Positions 39,142 through 39,187 of a stretch of 39,187 nt of DNA are shown here, one piece after another; position 1 is the stretch's first letter, and the number at the start of each line of letters is the position of its first letter. Origin of the DNA: Saprospiraceae bacterium (lineage in GTDB: Bacteria > Bacteroidota > Bacteroidia > Chitinophagales > Saprospiraceae); NCBI GenBank assembly GCA_026993525.1, contig JALWSS010000193.1:1-39187 (forward strand), given 5' to 3'. Both the position numbers and the translations under genes were made by a program. The notes under the pieces are model-generated. The model had not been told where the DNA came from, did no database searches, and saw nothing but the letters and a program-made list of their open reading frames with translations.

Positions 39142-39187
39142 GGGATGAGGGATGAGGGGTGAGGGATGAGGGATGAGGGATGAGGGA
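39121..39187. repeat. Heptamer tandem repeat GGGATGA, at least nine units
   Basis: Nine complete units (two variants, GGGATAA and GGGGTGA) plus a partial one run to the window edge. Units 1-3 are within the DUF983 coding sequence, whose TGA stop is the last three bases of unit 3. Confidence 0.95.

Overview
The window looks like a chromosomal fragment of a member of the Bacteroidota. The evidence is the promoter grammar (TTTG, about 20 bp, then TAnnTTTG) upstream of several genes, lipoproteins with short lipobox signals, a DUF983 gene, a Bacteroidota-like ferredoxin next to a U32 gene, and few Shine-Dalgarno sequences. Its GC-rich coding style and many short-period intergenic repeats would fit a Saprospiria-like or Cytophagia-like lineage; that placement is inference. 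No rRNA, tRNA, CRISPR array or intact insertion sequence was recognised.

Left part (1-11.5 kb), housekeeping and accessory genes: a VWA-domain lipoprotein (minus strand); a TPR plus outer-membrane beta-barrel protein followed by a cellulose-synthase-like family 2 glycosyltransferase, a likely exopolysaccharide pair; a ClC channel/antiporter with CBS domains; an SLC5-type sodium/solute symporter; a lipoprotein proline-iminopeptidase-like hydrolase; and a Fic protein with an N-terminal XRE helix-turn-helix.

Central part (11.7-35 kb), an anaerobic aromatic-degradation island in two divergent units. The minus-strand unit, read from 18.35 kb leftwards, encodes a hemerythrin-like protein, an SDR, a U32-family protein, a small ferredoxin, and a molybdenum hydroxylase that looks like 4-hydroxybenzoyl-CoA reductase (fused HcrC-HcrA plus HcrB with its extra [4Fe-4S] insert). 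The plus-strand unit starts with bcrC-bcrB-bcrA-bcrD, a complete class I (ATP-dependent) benzoyl-CoA reductase in the Thauera gene order. It continues with an acyl-CoA ligase, a second BcrB-like protein, a fusion of a ketopantoate-reductase-like dehydrogenase to a BcrA/HgdC-type ATPase, a thiolase, Had, Oah (BamA type), Dch and a fused 3-hydroxyacyl-CoA dehydrogenase/enoyl-CoA hydratase. Read together, 4-hydroxybenzoyl-CoA would be dehydroxylated to benzoyl-CoA, dearomatised to the dienoyl-CoA, hydrated (Dch), oxidised (Had), ring-opened (Oah) to 3-hydroxypimelyl-CoA, and beta-oxidised to glutaryl-CoA and acetyl-CoA. No glutaryl-CoA dehydrogenase, dedicated regulator or aromatic transporter lies in the window. 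The two units diverge from one intergenic region holding opposed promoters and a perfect palindrome, a candidate shared operator.

Right part (35-39.2 kb): a DoxX-like membrane protein, a UbiB/AarF-family kinase, an alpha/beta hydrolase with an aspartate nucleophile, and a DUF983 membrane protein. The 0.65-kb gap at 37.1-37.8 kb is packed with different short tandem repeats, mostly of 7-bp period; similar arrays occur in other gaps.

The most novel items are the full class I benzoyl-CoA pathway in a Bacteroidota-like genome, the dehydrogenase-ATPase fusion with its solitary BcrB-like partner, the shared palindromic control region, and the heptamer-repeat families.
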